NCBI RefSeq assembly: GCF_001456025.1 | Contig: NZ_LMTZ01000055.1 | Span: 1-64,000, forward strand | Length of the DNA: 64,000 nt | From: Mastigocoleus testarum BC008 | Lineage (GTDB): Bacteria > Cyanobacteriota > Cyanobacteriia > Cyanobacteriales > Nostocaceae | Direction: 5' to 3' | In this document: in pieces, positions 55,304 through 64,000 of the stretch | Layout of the letters: every line of letters begins with the position of its first letter | How positions within the stretch are numbered: the stretch's first letter is position 1 | Program-made: the position numbers and the translations under genes | Notes under the pieces: model-generated | What the model was told of the DNA's origin: nothing | What the model saw: only the letters and a program-made list of their open reading frames with translations | Database searches by the model: none

Positions 55304-57071
55304 AGAAATAATTTGAACAGAAGTAAGAATTTTAAAGGTAAGAATTTTACAGATAGTAGGTAAAGGAAAATAGCAGTTGGAACCCGGCTCTTCTGAAAGG
55401 TCAACTTTTATTCCAGAAATACTTCAAAATTTTTAGGTAATATTGTTTATAGATTATTTGCAGTTAAATTGCTGAGTATAGATATTTTCTATGCATCTTA
55501 TATGGATGATACTCACCATGTGTTGATATGAAACAGTTATTTTTCAAGTAATAACAAGAATTTTTTAACAGCAAATATGTAGTGGTTTTCGTTCGATACA
55601 TACCTATATCCCGCAGATACACTTTGGGAATGATGAAGGTATCTCTACCAAGCAATTCAGTCCTATCTAAGCCTAACCTAAGTACTTGGGCAAAATTAAT
55701 TAGACATTTTTTTGAGGTAGGGAACGGGGAACAGGGAACGGGAAAAAGGTAATATAACTAGATAGTCAAATATATAAATAATTTTACTTACCTACTTATA
55801 TCGGATTCTAAAGTGATATTGCTATGTAGTCTAGTTTCCCTTATTATCTCGAACGCAAGTAAAAACTCATTGATGTGTGGGTCAAAACTAAAAATAATAT
55901 GTCGGGAACATTTTAATTCTAACTCCTGTCCTATATATTTTGGGTTATCCTATTGGCCTATATGATTGTTTAATAAAAGCCGCTAAGCATATATAGCCTA
56001 AGAGGAAACCTAAATTTCAGGTTTGATAAATACCTAAATTAATAAGATAAAGGATATCGCATTTAATTGCGCTTCACTGCAAAGGATGAAAGTACATACT
56101 ATTTATGCGATTATTGAGCGTATAAGTTTGAATTTATCTATAATTATCGTTTATACATAGGTATTATTAGCAAATCAAAGTTTAACTAAATTATCCTACT
56201 TCTTAAAACCCCGGACATTAAAATTAATAGTATTCTTTATAACACTAAAATTATTTAATAAACTTATAAATACCCAAAAAGCAAGAAATAAAGCAGGGAT
56301 TTTACAAGACCGCTGACAAAGAAAAAGTGTGAAATTTTTTAAACAAATACTATCAATTATTTAATACTATATAGAACATTATGAAACTAATCTTGATTTG
56401 AAATCGCAATTAGTAAATAGCACAGTAAATTATATTACTTTCAAGTAAGAAATAACTAATGGCTTGTGTGTATAAAATAATCAGTTCCTTACAAAGAAGT
56501 ATGTTTGAGACAAATAATATATTATTGTATGGTTTTAAATTATACTATTTAATAGGGCAATTAAAAAGTATCAAAAGAAATATTATTTCGCCAAAAAACC
56601 CTTGTTATAGGGACATACGAGTATTTTGAATATTAATTGTAAGATTTTCCCTTAAAAGACACGGACAAAAAAAACGTAAAAAAAACTGTAAAAACAATGA
56701 GCTTTAATTTGAGATAATTAAAAAAAATACCTTAAATCATAAGCAATAATAATAATAAATTTCGATATCTATATTACGTATATTCAACTATTAAGATAAT
56801 ATAGGACTTATATTTTCTCATGTTGCTATATCAATCAAATGATTTATAATCCGATATTATAAATAAATGTTTTTGCACAGTTGTTTTTGCACGAGTTAAT
56901 AACGAAAGTATTAATTAAAAATTTTTCTGAGCTGTTAGCTTTGCAAAAAAAACTAAAATCATAGTTAGGGCAGTCAAGCCTCTTCCACAGAAGAAGATTT
57001 AGTTAATTTCAAGGAATTGTGTTTGCAGCAAGTGAAATTGTCTATGCAAGGTTGTGAGGAGAATAGAAAAA
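55304..57071 (+). promoter_or_regulatory. 1.77-kb AT-rich non-coding region upstream of the porin
   Basis: No open frame of interest is present. A tandem GGGAACGGGGAACAGGGAAC unit lies at about 55718-55741, the same family as the NRPS 2 linker at about 31620-31645. Many short A/T tracts fill the rest. The porin promoter and a possibly long 5' leader lie towards 56.9-57.07 kb. GAGGAGA at about 57056 serves as the ribosome site for the porin. Confidence 0.5.
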
Positions 57072-58862
57072 ATGTCTAATTTATTGTGGAAATCCTTGGT
57101 GGTGACTCCAGCTGTTTTTGGAGCATCAGTACTTGTCTCAACTTCAGCGATCGCTGCAACTAATGCAGGGTCATCCAAAGTCTCAACAACACAAGAGCTA
57201 TCCCAGGCTGAGAAACAAGAGCCTTTAGCATTAAATAGTCAAGAAGTCCTGAACCAACCAGAAGTAATAGCTCAAGTTCAACAACAACAAACAGTACAAG
57301 TTAGCGAACTAGAGAAAATTGATCGCTACAGTCAAGAGGGGGTTAGTGGCGATTCTCAGTCCCAAGTAACATCTGTTTCTCAGTTCTCTGACGTACAACC
57401 AACTGACTGGGCGTTTCAGGCTTTACAGTCTTTGGTCGAAAGATATGGTTGTATCGCTGGTTATCCTAATGGTACCTATCGTGGTAACCGTGCTATGACC
57501 AGATATGAATTTGCAGCTGGTTTGAATGCTTGTCTGGACAGGGTAAATGAATTGATTGCAACTGCGACAGCCGATCTGGTAACCAAAGAAGATTTGGCAA
57601 CTTTACAGCGGTTACAAGAAGAATTTTCAGCAGAATTAGCAACATTGCGCGGTCGTGTAGATGCATTGGAAGCTCGAACTGCGGAATTGGAAGCAAACCA
57701 ATTTTCTACTACAACCAAGCTGAAAGGGGAAGCCATTTTTGCTCTTACAGATGCATTTGGCGATGGTGCTAGCGATAACAATACTGTCTTCCAAAATCGT
57801 GTTCGTTTAGGTTTGGAGACTAGCTTTACTGGTAAAGATAGGTTGATTACTCGCCTTGATTCCGGTAATGCTGAAAGGTTCGATCTAAATGATGATAACG
57901 ATAATGCAGTAGATACTTTTGAAGGAACTCAAACCTTTAATGAGCCTGAAAATGGTAACGATGTTGAAATCGGTAGATTGACTTACGAAGTCCCTGTTGG
58001 ACCAGCAAAACTATATGTCGCTGCTGCTGGTGGTAGACATAGTCACTACGCTGCTACCAACAATCCTTACTTTGAGGGTGAAGAGGACGATGATGGTCAA
58101 GGTGCACTATCCACCTTTGCTTCTGAAAATCCGATCTATCGCATTGGTGGTGGTGCAGGTGCTGCACTTAACTTCCGGTTTGGCGATAAAGGCGGTATTC
58201 TCAAGGGTACTTCTGTGACCTTGGGTTATTTAGGATCTGAAGGAAGTGGTCCTGGAGATGGTGAGGGCTTGTTCAATGGAAACTACGCTGCACTAGGTCA
58301 ACTCAACTTTAACCTGGGTGATCGTATCGGAGTCGCAGCCACATACGTACATGGCTATCATGGTGCAGGCACACTGTTATTCGATGAAGGCGATGTAGGT
58401 GATGAAAACGAACTTCCCAGCGCTACTGTTGGTACTGGGTTTGCAAACCGTGGGGGAATAAACAGCGTTACAGGTGCGAGTAATCCCTTCTCTAGTAATA
58501 CCTACGGATTATCTGCAGCTTTCAGAGCGAGTGAAAAGATTTCCATTAGCGGCTTTGTCTCTTACACCGACCTAACAGGTTTCGGTAGCAATGATGATGG
58601 TGAAGTTTGGAGTTATGGCGCGGGTGTAGCTTTCCCTGACTTTGGCAAGCGAGGTAACCTTTTAGGTATCTATGCTGGCGCACAACCTTATCTTGGAGAA
58701 GTTGGTGGTGAAAGACCCTACCACATTGAAGGTTTCTACAAGTATAGAGTCAACGATAATGTTGCCATTACCCCTGGTATCATCTACTTAACCGCTCCTG
58801 GTCAAGGTGATGACGCTGAGGAAGCCTTTATCGGTACTTTGAGAACTACATTCAGTTTCTAG
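57072..58862 (+). CDS. iron-uptake porin, SLH-domain OprB-type outer-membrane protein
   Basis: ATG 57072 is chosen because GAGGAGA lies about 10 bases upstream; a GTG at 57054 would add six residues. The 596-residue protein starts with a signal peptide (MSNLLWKSLVVTPAVFGASV, cleavage near SAIAA). A linker is followed by one SLH domain (about 100-165: FSDVQPTDWAFQALQSLVERYG, GYPNGTYRGNRAMTRYEFAA) that anchors to peptidoglycan-linked polymer. A coiled coil follows (about 175-215, LATLRGRVDALEARTAELEA), then a beta-barrel to the terminal Phe (LRTTFSF). This is the abundant cyanobacterial outer-membrane porin family associated with uptake of inorganic ions including iron. It is monocistronic with its own terminator. 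Confidence 0.92.
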   Translation: MSNLLWKSLVVTPAVFGASVLVSTSAIAATNAGSSKVSTTQELSQAEKQEPLALNSQEVLNQPEVIAQVQQQQTVQVSELEKIDRYSQEGVSGDSQSQVTSVSQFSDVQPTDWAFQALQSLVERYGCIAGYPNGTYRGNRAMTRYEFAAGLNACLDRVNELIATATADLVTKEDLATLQRLQEEFSAELATLRGRVDALEARTAELEANQFSTTTKLKGEAIFALTDAFGDGASDNNTVFQNRVRLGLETSFTGKDRLITRLDSGNAERFDLNDDNDNAVDTFEGTQTFNEPENGNDVEIGRLTYEVPVGPAKLYVAAAGGRHSHYAATNNPYFEGEEDDDGQGALSTFASENPIYRIGGGAGAALNFRFGDKGGILKGTSVTLGYLGSEGSGPGDGEGLFNGNYAALGQLNFNLGDRIGVAATYVHGYHGAGTLLFDEGDVGDENELPSATVGTGFANRGGINSVTGASNPFSSNTYGLSAAFRASEKISISGFVSYTDLTGFGSNDDGEVWSYGAGVAFPDFGKRGNLLGIYAGAQPYLGEVGGERPYHIEGFYKYRVNDNVAITPGIIYLTAPGQGDDAEEAFIGTLRTTFSF

Positions 58863-58942
58863 AATATTCGGGATTCTGAAAGATTCGGGTTCTTGAAAGA
58901 TTGAAAAAATTTAGAATAAAATAACTCTGATTCTTTTCTAAT

Positions 58943-58967
58943 GGGGGTATAGCAGCGCTATACCCCC
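58943..58967 (+). terminator. strong hairpin after the porin gene
   Basis: A perfect 11-bp stem (GGGGGTATAGC / GCTATACCCCC) with a 3-nt loop lies 80 bp past the porin stop. The tract after it is only moderately T-rich (TATTAGTATT), so it may also protect the 3' end of the mRNA. Confidence 0.75.
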
Positions 58968-59126
58968 TATTAGTATTAATGGAAAACAACAAACCCCAGT
59001 GGAGAACCGGAGTATACTGTAATAGTAGAGATTCTCAGCCATACTGGTAATTATCCTTAATAATTATCTGTAAGTTTTAATCTCTAAACTTTCAATTTCG
59101 CACTCCGAAGTTACTATTTATTACCT

Positions 59127-59567
59127 GTGGAACTATCATGTAAATCTGAATATGCAATTCTGGCGTTAATAGAACTTGCAGCTAACTATCATTTGGCTGA
59201 GCCACTACAAATAAAACAGATTGCAACCAAACAAAATATACCCGATCGTTATCTAGAACAATTATTAGCAACTCTTAGGCGTGGGGGCTTGGTTAAAAGC
59301 CAACGTGGCTCAAGGGGGGGCTATTTTTTAACTAGAGAACCACGAAAAATTACTGTTTTTGAAGTTTTAGTATGTTTAGAAGGGTTAGATAAAATACATG
59401 GATGCGAAGAAGACAAACAACCCAAAACAGTGGAAAGCTTTATTGTTCAAAAAGTTTGGCAAGAAGCCCGTTATGCAGCTAATTCAGTTTTAAAAAAATA
59501 TACTCTTGCTGATTTATGCGAGCAACGGGATTCACACAAACAGTTGGACATCATGTATTACATCTAA
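59127..59567 (+). CDS. Rrf2-family transcriptional regulator, CymR-like by context
   Basis: The 146-residue protein has a GTG start (MELSCKSEYAILALIELA) and the Rrf2 winged-helix pattern: QIKQIATKQNIPDRYLEQLLATLRRGGLVKS for the recognition region and RGSRGGYFLTREPRKITVFEV for the wing. Cysteines are at 5, 83 and 93 plus one near the end, so the three-Cys cluster site of IscR is incomplete and an iron-sulphur cluster is uncertain. It lies 246 bp upstream of cysK on the same strand. In Bacillus and Staphylococcus the Rrf2 protein CymR controls cysteine metabolism together with CysK, which makes a similar role likely here. Confidence 0.88.
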   Translation: MELSCKSEYAILALIELAANYHLAEPLQIKQIATKQNIPDRYLEQLLATLRRGGLVKSQRGSRGGYFLTREPRKITVFEVLVCLEGLDKIHGCEEDKQPKTVESFIVQKVWQEARYAANSVLKKYTLADLCEQRDSHKQLDIMYYI

Positions 59568-59813
59568 TTTCAACTTGGTTGTTATCTTTCAATAGTCGAT
59601 TAAACTTGACTACTAGTAATCGTAAATTATTTCTGGATGATAAATATCCCTTCCTACGGTTAGTCTCAAAATCTGTTAGGTTCAAAATCTAGGAATTAGG
59701 TATAAAACCATAAATCTTTTTTTGTTCCTATTTTTGTTCCTGAAACTCTATCTTGAGTTCTCAATTTTGTTATAAACATCCCTCTGATTTTTTGTAAAAA
59801 AAACACAATAAAT

Positions 59814-60776
59814 ATGGATATTGCTCGTAATATTACAGAATTAATTGGTCGTACTCCCCTAGTTCAACTTAACCGCATTCCCCAATCAGAGGGCTGCATA
59901 GCAAATATTGTGGTGAAGTTAGAAAGTATGAATCCTGCAGCATCAGTTAAGGACCGCATTGGCACAAGTATGATTAATGCTGCTGAAGCTGAAGGTTTAA
60001 TTTCTCCCACTAAGACAGTATTGGTAGAACCTACATCTGGAAATACTGGTATTGCTCTAGCAATGGTTGCAGCAGCAAGGGGGTATCGGTTAATTTTAAC
60101 TATGCCGGAAACGATGAGTGCTGAAAGGCGATCGATGTTGAGAGCATACGGAGCCGAACTTGAATTGACTCCCGGGATAGAAGGGATGAATGGAGCAATT
60201 CGCCGAGCACAGCAAATCGTAGACAAAACGCCTCATGCGTATATGTTGCAACAGTTCCGTAATCCTGCGAATGCGAAAATACACAGAGAAACAACAGCGG
60301 AAGAAATCTGGCAGGATACAGATGGAACAGTAGATATGATTGTTGCCGGGGTAGGTACCGGCGGTACAATTACAGGTATATCTGAAATCATCAAAGCACG
60401 CAAACCTAACTTCAAAGCGATCGCAGTTGAGCCAGCGAGCAGTCCAATATTATCTGGTGGTAGACCCGGACCCCATAAAATTCAAGGAATTGGTGCAGGG
60501 TTTGTTCCCCAAGTATTAAATGTAAAATTAATAGATGAAGTAATTACTGTTACTGATGAAGAAGCAATTCATTATGGTAGGCTGCTAGCGAGAAAAGAAG
60601 GTCTATTATCTGGTATATCTAGTGGAGCAGCTTTATGTGCTGCAATTCAGGTTGCTAAACGTCCAGAAAATAAAGGGAAGTTGATTGTGATGGTACAACC
60701 AAGTTTTGGAGAGAGGTATTTAAGTACACCACTATTTCAAGATTTAGAGCCAAGAGTCACTACTAATATCAGCTAA
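59814..60776 (+). CDS. cysK: cysteine synthase (O-acetylserine sulfhydrylase)
   Basis: The 320-residue PLP enzyme makes cysteine from O-acetylserine and sulphide. The internal aldimine lysine is Lys46 in [11 protein letters not shown]; the substrate loop TSGNTG is at 74-79; the phosphate-binding glycine loop is [10 protein letters not shown]; the C-terminal GISSGAA serine contacts the PLP ring nitrogen. Length and motifs match the CysK/CysM fold, closest to CysK. The usual [13 protein letters not shown] block reads [15 protein letters not shown]. It is preceded by an Rrf2 regulator and followed after 79 bp by a J-domain gene. Confidence 0.95.
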   Translation: MDIARNITELIGRTPLVQLNRIPQSEGCIANIVVKLESMNPAASVKDRIGTSMINAAEAEGLISPTKTVLVEPTSGNTGIALAMVAAARGYRLILTMPETMSAERRSMLRAYGAELELTPGIEGMNGAIRRAQQIVDKTPHAYMLQQFRNPANAKIHRETTAEEIWQDTDGTVDMIVAGVGTGGTITGISEIIKARKPNFKAIAVEPASSPILSGGRPGPHKIQGIGAGFVPQVLNVKLIDEVITVTDEEAIHYGRLLARKEGLLSGISSGAALCAAIQVAKRPENKGKLIVMVQPSFGERYLSTPLFQDLEPRVTTNIS

Positions 60777-60855
60777 AGATATATTTCTGAGATATGTTTC
60801 TAAATATCTTTCTAAAGTACTTTCTCTAAAATATGAGTTCTAAATATGTCTAAAT

Positions 60856-61575
60856 ATGGCAGAACCCAATCATTATGAAATTCTTGAGGTTAGTCCGGAT
60901 GCAAGTCAAGCGGAAATAAAACAAGCCTATCGTCGTTTAGTGAAGCGGTATCACCCCGATACCAATCAGCAAAATAAAGATAACGAGCGAATTATTCGCA
61001 TAAATGCTGCTTATGAAATATTAGGTGACCTTCAACGTCGCCAATCCTATGACCGACAATTGGGGATTGGAAACTTCAGTTTTGATCGTCACAACCGACA
61101 AACTAGCGATCGCAGACAGAAAAGAGCAGCTACAGCGCAACAACAACACCAAGCAAAGCGCAAACGTCGAAAAAATGAAGACGAGAAAATTGAAGAATGG
61201 CTGCGCTTTGTTTATAAACCAGTTAGTAGTTTACTTCATAAAATTCTTTATTCTTTGCAACCACAAATTGAAAAATTGGCTGCAGATCCCTTTGACGATC
61301 AACTGTTAGAAGAGTTTCAGGATTATTTACAAGTTTGTCAAGACAAAATTAAGCAAGCACAAAATACTTTTCGTTCTTTACCCAATCCTGCTATTTTGGC
61401 GAGAGCTGCTGCTCATCTGTATTACTGCTTGGATCGGGTTGGAGATGGGTTAAATGAGTTGGAGTATTTTCCCCTCAATTACGATGAGAGTTATTTGCAT
61501 GCTGGACAAGAAATGTTTCGAATCGCTGATGCATTGCATCAAGAAGCTCAAGATGCTGTGAATATATATGCTTAG
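60856..61575 (+). CDS. J-domain (DnaJ-like) co-chaperone
   Basis: The 239-residue protein has an N-terminal J domain (about 4-70): HYEILEVSPDASQAEIKQAY, HPD at 33-35, and INAAYEILGDLQRRQSYDRQ. There is no Gly/Phe region, zinc finger or classical substrate domain. A basic linker (about 80-110, KRKRRKN) is followed by a helical domain (115-239) of unknown type, making it a type III J protein that would recruit DnaK to a specific client. Only 79 bp separates it from cysK, so co-transcription is possible. Confidence 0.88.
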   Translation: MAEPNHYEILEVSPDASQAEIKQAYRRLVKRYHPDTNQQNKDNERIIRINAAYEILGDLQRRQSYDRQLGIGNFSFDRHNRQTSDRRQKRAATAQQQHQAKRKRRKNEDEKIEEWLRFVYKPVSSLLHKILYSLQPQIEKLAADPFDDQLLEEFQDYLQVCQDKIKQAQNTFRSLPNPAILARAAAHLYYCLDRVGDGLNELEYFPLNYDESYLHAGQEMFRIADALHQEAQDAVNIYA

Positions 61576-62056
61576 GAAGAAGACAGGAGTCAGGAGTCGT
61601 AGAGACGTAGCATGCTACGTCTCTACAGGAGTCAGAAGTAAGTCAGGAGACAGGAGTCAGGAGTAATACCAATTTGGAAAAATCATGAGACAAATAAATT
61701 TTTGTAGAGACGCGACATGTTAACCTAGCGGTTACGCTGCGCTAACGCGTATCTACTGGAGAATCTATTGCAATTATTTATTGAATTGATATAAGAAGTA
61801 GGAAGAAAAGTTAGATTTGGTTTTTTAAATCTATATTTAATCAATATTCTTTAAACTCTTTTTTTAAGACGCAGATCTAGACCGCAGTAATTTTACAAAG
61901 GTATTACTTATCGTATGATCGTTGGTATCAGCAGCACATTGAATTTGTTTACTTTGTGATAGCATTTAGTTATTGATAAATATCACTTTTTTGATGCACT
62001 ACCATTTGGCAATAACCTGAGAAACGCGGTAAGTAACAACTGTAGTCAACATCACT
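61576..62056. repeat. intergenic region with heptamer repeats and a 28-bp palindrome
   Basis: CAGGAGT and AGGAGACAGGAGTCAGG units are interrupted at 61599-61626 by a perfect 28-bp palindrome (GTAGAGACGTAGCA and its complement). A decayed relative follows near 61705 with a GC-rich insert (CGGTTACGCTGCGCTAACGC). No gene is seen. The two flanking genes converge here. Confidence 0.85.
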
Positions 62057-63259
62057 TCAAACTTTTGGTATATGAAGACTCCTTAACCATTTAGTAATTG
62101 ACTCTTCAATCGATTTACGCAATCGACGATTTTCCCAGGAAAAACTATCATAAGTATGACCTTGGATATATACGCTATGCTTACGGATCAAATCTTCTTC
62201 TATCAATAGCAGAACCTGTTTACCTAAACCTTCCATATAGCTTGCCTCCATAGCTATTTTAAGATTTAGTTCATCACTATGTTCGCACCCTAAAATAGCT
62301 ATACCATAAGAACAAGAGATTGCGTGTACTTTTGCATTATCCCAAGTAACCGGCGTAGCCGAAAATTCATCAGATCGAATAACCTGCAGATCGAAATTCT
62401 CTCCAATTTTTTTAATCGTATTGTACATATCTCGAAGAATTAAATCTGTCCTAGAAGTATTTTTGGAATCTGGAAACTTCATCATCAAAAAAATTAGCTT
62501 GTTTGGATTATCACCATAATGCTTCTGAAACTTCTTAACAAACCCTTCTAATACTATTAGATGCTTGTATCCTAATAAGTTAACAATTGCTGTTCCAACG
62601 GTACTTTTCCTAGACGGCTTGCTTACCAAGCTGCTTAATGGATACTTAGACTTCTTAGATTTACCCAATAATTTAATACTAGAAATCCAATGTCGTAGAT
62701 AAAATATAACGGATTTTATTATACCCAAAAACGATAAAAACAAATCATAAAGTAAGTTGAGTATGCCACCCAATTTATTTGAAGAATTAGTTATTTTTCC
62801 TCCTTCAAAATCATGCATACCCAAATCTTTAGGCGTAGCATATTTTTTTATAGTACCAAGTTCCCAAAATTTTTTATAATACTTCATTGAGATATTATGA
62901 AAATAATCATTTAATAGCTCTTGTGAGTCAACATCAAGTTTTTTACTTTTAACAATAAAACCTTCCGCATGCAGAATTTTCCTACCTTGTGAGTCTCTCA
63001 AATATTCATTAGAGAGCATACTAATATCTTTACAGACAGCATATACAACTCGAAAAATTAACATTAAGTTACCAATACGATTTTTTCGTAGCTGCCGATG
63101 TATGACTTGTCCTTTAGCAGTTGGCTCTTCCTCTCCAATAGTATCAGCAATAACATGTAATAAATCCTCATCCCAGATAAAATGAGGTCCTAAAACTATT
63201 TTGTAATCTGATTGTTGATTACGACTAAATAAAAAAGGATATAAGGTATCTTTTAGCAT
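62057..63259 (-). CDS. unrecognised protein with C-terminal TIR-like/nucleotide-binding domain, candidate effector
   Basis: This 400-residue protein has an N-terminal alpha/beta region of unknown family (about 1-130, starting YPFLFSRNQQSDYKIVLGPH). A middle region has a hydrophobic, possibly membrane-associating helix pair (about 168-200, LLYDLFLSFLGIIKSVIFYL). The C-terminal domain (about 245-395) has a Rossmann-like layout seen in TIR-like and nucleoside-deoxyribosyltransferase-like effectors: LIFLMMKFPDS strand, TDLILRDMYNTIKKIGENFD helix, AISCSYGIAILGCE strand, and NLKIAMEASYMEGLGKQVLLLIE with the glutamate before a conserved Gly-Lys. It is 66 bp downstream of the GTPase-like gene on the same strand, so probably one operon. 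Family assignment is by pattern only. Confidence 0.6.
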   Translation of the reverse strand: MLKDTLYPFLFSRNQQSDYKIVLGPHFIWDEDLLHVIADTIGEEEPTAKGQVIHRQLRKNRIGNLMLIFRVVYAVCKDISMLSNEYLRDSQGRKILHAEGFIVKSKKLDVDSQELLNDYFHNISMKYYKKFWELGTIKKYATPKDLGMHDFEGGKITNSSNKLGGILNLLYDLFLSFLGIIKSVIFYLRHWISSIKLLGKSKKSKYPLSSLVSKPSRKSTVGTAIVNLLGYKHLIVLEGFVKKFQKHYGDNPNKLIFLMMKFPDSKNTSRTDLILRDMYNTIKKIGENFDLQVIRSDEFSATPVTWDNAKVHAISCSYGIAILGCEHSDELNLKIAMEASYMEGLGKQVLLLIEEDLIRKHSVYIQGHTYDSFSWENRRLRKSIEESITKWLRSLHIPKV

Positions 63260-63325
63260 CGTTTTAATTATTTTATCTTAGCGGTAAATCACTCTGTGAA
63301 CGTTTTAATTTTATAATTCTAAATA

Positions 63326-64000
63326 TCACTTTTTGAGTATGCTTCCTTTATTCTCAGGTGATATTTCAAAATTTTGTACATCATCTTTAAATTGCCTTAC
63401 TAGCTTAAGTAATGCTTTCCTTTTTTCATTTGTAATGTAAGAGTCATTAGATTGTTTACGAAAAATTTCTTCAAGTATTCGCACGCTTATCCATTGAAAT
63501 CCATTAGGTAGAAATTCAGATAATGGGTTTAATAAGTAGATGAGAATTGCGGAAGATCTTAAACTTAAAATAAATTTTCTAAATCCTGTTATTTCTTCTA
63601 ATTTTATACCTTGTTTATTTTCATATTTATCTAATGAACCTTGAAGAACATCAATCAAAATATAAGCTAAAGGAATTTCAATATTTAAAGCTTCTATCTT
63701 TCTGCTCATTGTCATATTTATTTTTTTTCTTATCATTTTATTAATTTTATTGATAAATCTCTGTCTTCTACTCCCTCTGTAATCAACAAAATCTCTTCCC
63801 AAAGCACTTATAGGAATTAAACGAGTAGTACTCGGTGAATCCCTTGCCTGTAAAAACTTGTCAAATTCTGGAATGTCTGATTTAAGTTTTTTATTTATAT
63901 CTTGCAATGAAAATTTACTTAACTCTTTTATATAATCCCACTTAGAAATAATGAAATGAACAGGTAGTGAGTGTCGGTCATTTTGAGTTATCTCTTGAAG
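63326..64000 (-). CDS. GTPase-like protein, C-terminal part, truncated by the window edge
   Basis: The frame is open from the right edge without a start, giving 224 residues of the C-terminal end. A G4-like motif (VHFIISKWDY, SKxD form) is followed by a G5-like motif (TRLIPISALGRDF), the order expected in a P-loop GTPase. The rest is a helical C-terminal region with no recognised domain. An internal TTG at 63907 is not a real start because coding continues upstream. It is likely co-transcribed with the effector-like gene 66 bp downstream. The G1-G3 motifs would lie beyond position 64000, so the class cannot be fixed. Confidence 0.65.
   Translation of the reverse strand, partial: LQEITQNDRHSLPVHFIISKWDYIKELSKFSLQDINKKLKSDIPEFDKFLQARDSPSTTRLIPISALGRDFVDYRGSRRQRFINKINKMIRKKINMTMSRKIEALNIEIPLAYILIDVLQGSLDKYENKQGIKLEEITGFRKFILSLRSSAILIYLLNPLSEFLPNGFQWISVRILEEIFRKQSNDSYITNEKRKALLKLVRQFKDDVQNFEISPENKGSILKK

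Noticed and set aside
55060..55404. 114-codon minus-strand frame across the structured RNA
   Set aside because: The perfect helices and the terminator-like stem on the plus strand explain the sequence better, and the protein is unlike any family.

Overview
The window comes from a cyanobacterium, most likely a filamentous nostocalean type. It carries chlB, psbD, a Ycf37-like photosystem I assembly protein and an SLH-type iron-uptake porin. HIP1-like GCGATCGC octamers are frequent, the DNA is AT-rich, and the intergenic spaces hold heptamer repeats and small palindromes typical of these genomes. No 16S gene or other species marker is present, so genus-level placement is not possible.

Layout. 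1-4.1 kb: two small hypothetical genes, the rpmI-rplT ribosomal pair and a periplasmic solute-binding protein. 4.1-5.5 kb: a repeat-rich stretch holding a duplicated 105-bp double-hairpin element, a 187-bp MITE-like insertion with target-site duplication, and an 8-repeat CRISPR array with no cas genes in view. The array appears to be transcribed leftward from a leader at about 5.2-5.46 kb. 5.7-11.5 kb: Ycf37-like TPR protein, an S9 peptidase (minus strand), chlB and a truncated haemoglobin (minus strand). 12.5-44.8 kb: three giant collinear NRPS genes on the plus strand. 44.8-52.9 kb: GNAT, pilin-like protein, class A PBP, folK, Nudix hydrolase, tRNA-Asn(GUU), a NYN/YacP-type RNase and an ECF-type ATPase with a small upstream gene. 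53.3-58.9 kb: psbD without psbC, a long gene-free stretch containing a strongly structured RNA candidate, and the porin. 59.1-61.6 kb: Rrf2 regulator, cysK and a J-domain protein. 62-64 kb: two minus-strand genes running off the right edge, a TIR-like/nucleotide-binding candidate effector and the C-terminal end of a GTPase-like protein.

The centrepiece is the NRPS locus. Protein 1 reads FAAL-ACP-luciferase-like monooxygenase-(C-A-PCP)x3. Protein 2 reads TubC docking-C-[A-subdomain remnant]-A-KR-PCP-C-A-PCP-E. Protein 3 reads C-A-PCP-C-A-PCP-TE. By collinearity this predicts a fatty-acyl chain, probably oxidised on the ACP, extended by three amino acids, one alpha-hydroxy acid (made by reducing an activated alpha-keto acid), one D-amino acid and two more amino acids, then released by the thioesterase. 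The product would be a hydrophobic lipodepsipeptide. Binding-pocket residues read by eye suggest Leu, Ala, an aliphatic residue, hydroxy acid, D-Val-like, aliphatic and Leu. No transporter, PPTase or MbtH gene lies next to it.

The most unusual sequence-level feature is that all six amino-acid A domains carry different in-frame insertions of the genome's intergenic repeat families at one site, just before the A7 motif (YKTGD). Other points worth pursuing are the HEARO/omega-RNA-like structured RNA with no nuclease gene, the MITE with a preserved empty site in the CRISPR trailer, and the possible GTPase/effector conflict module at the right edge.
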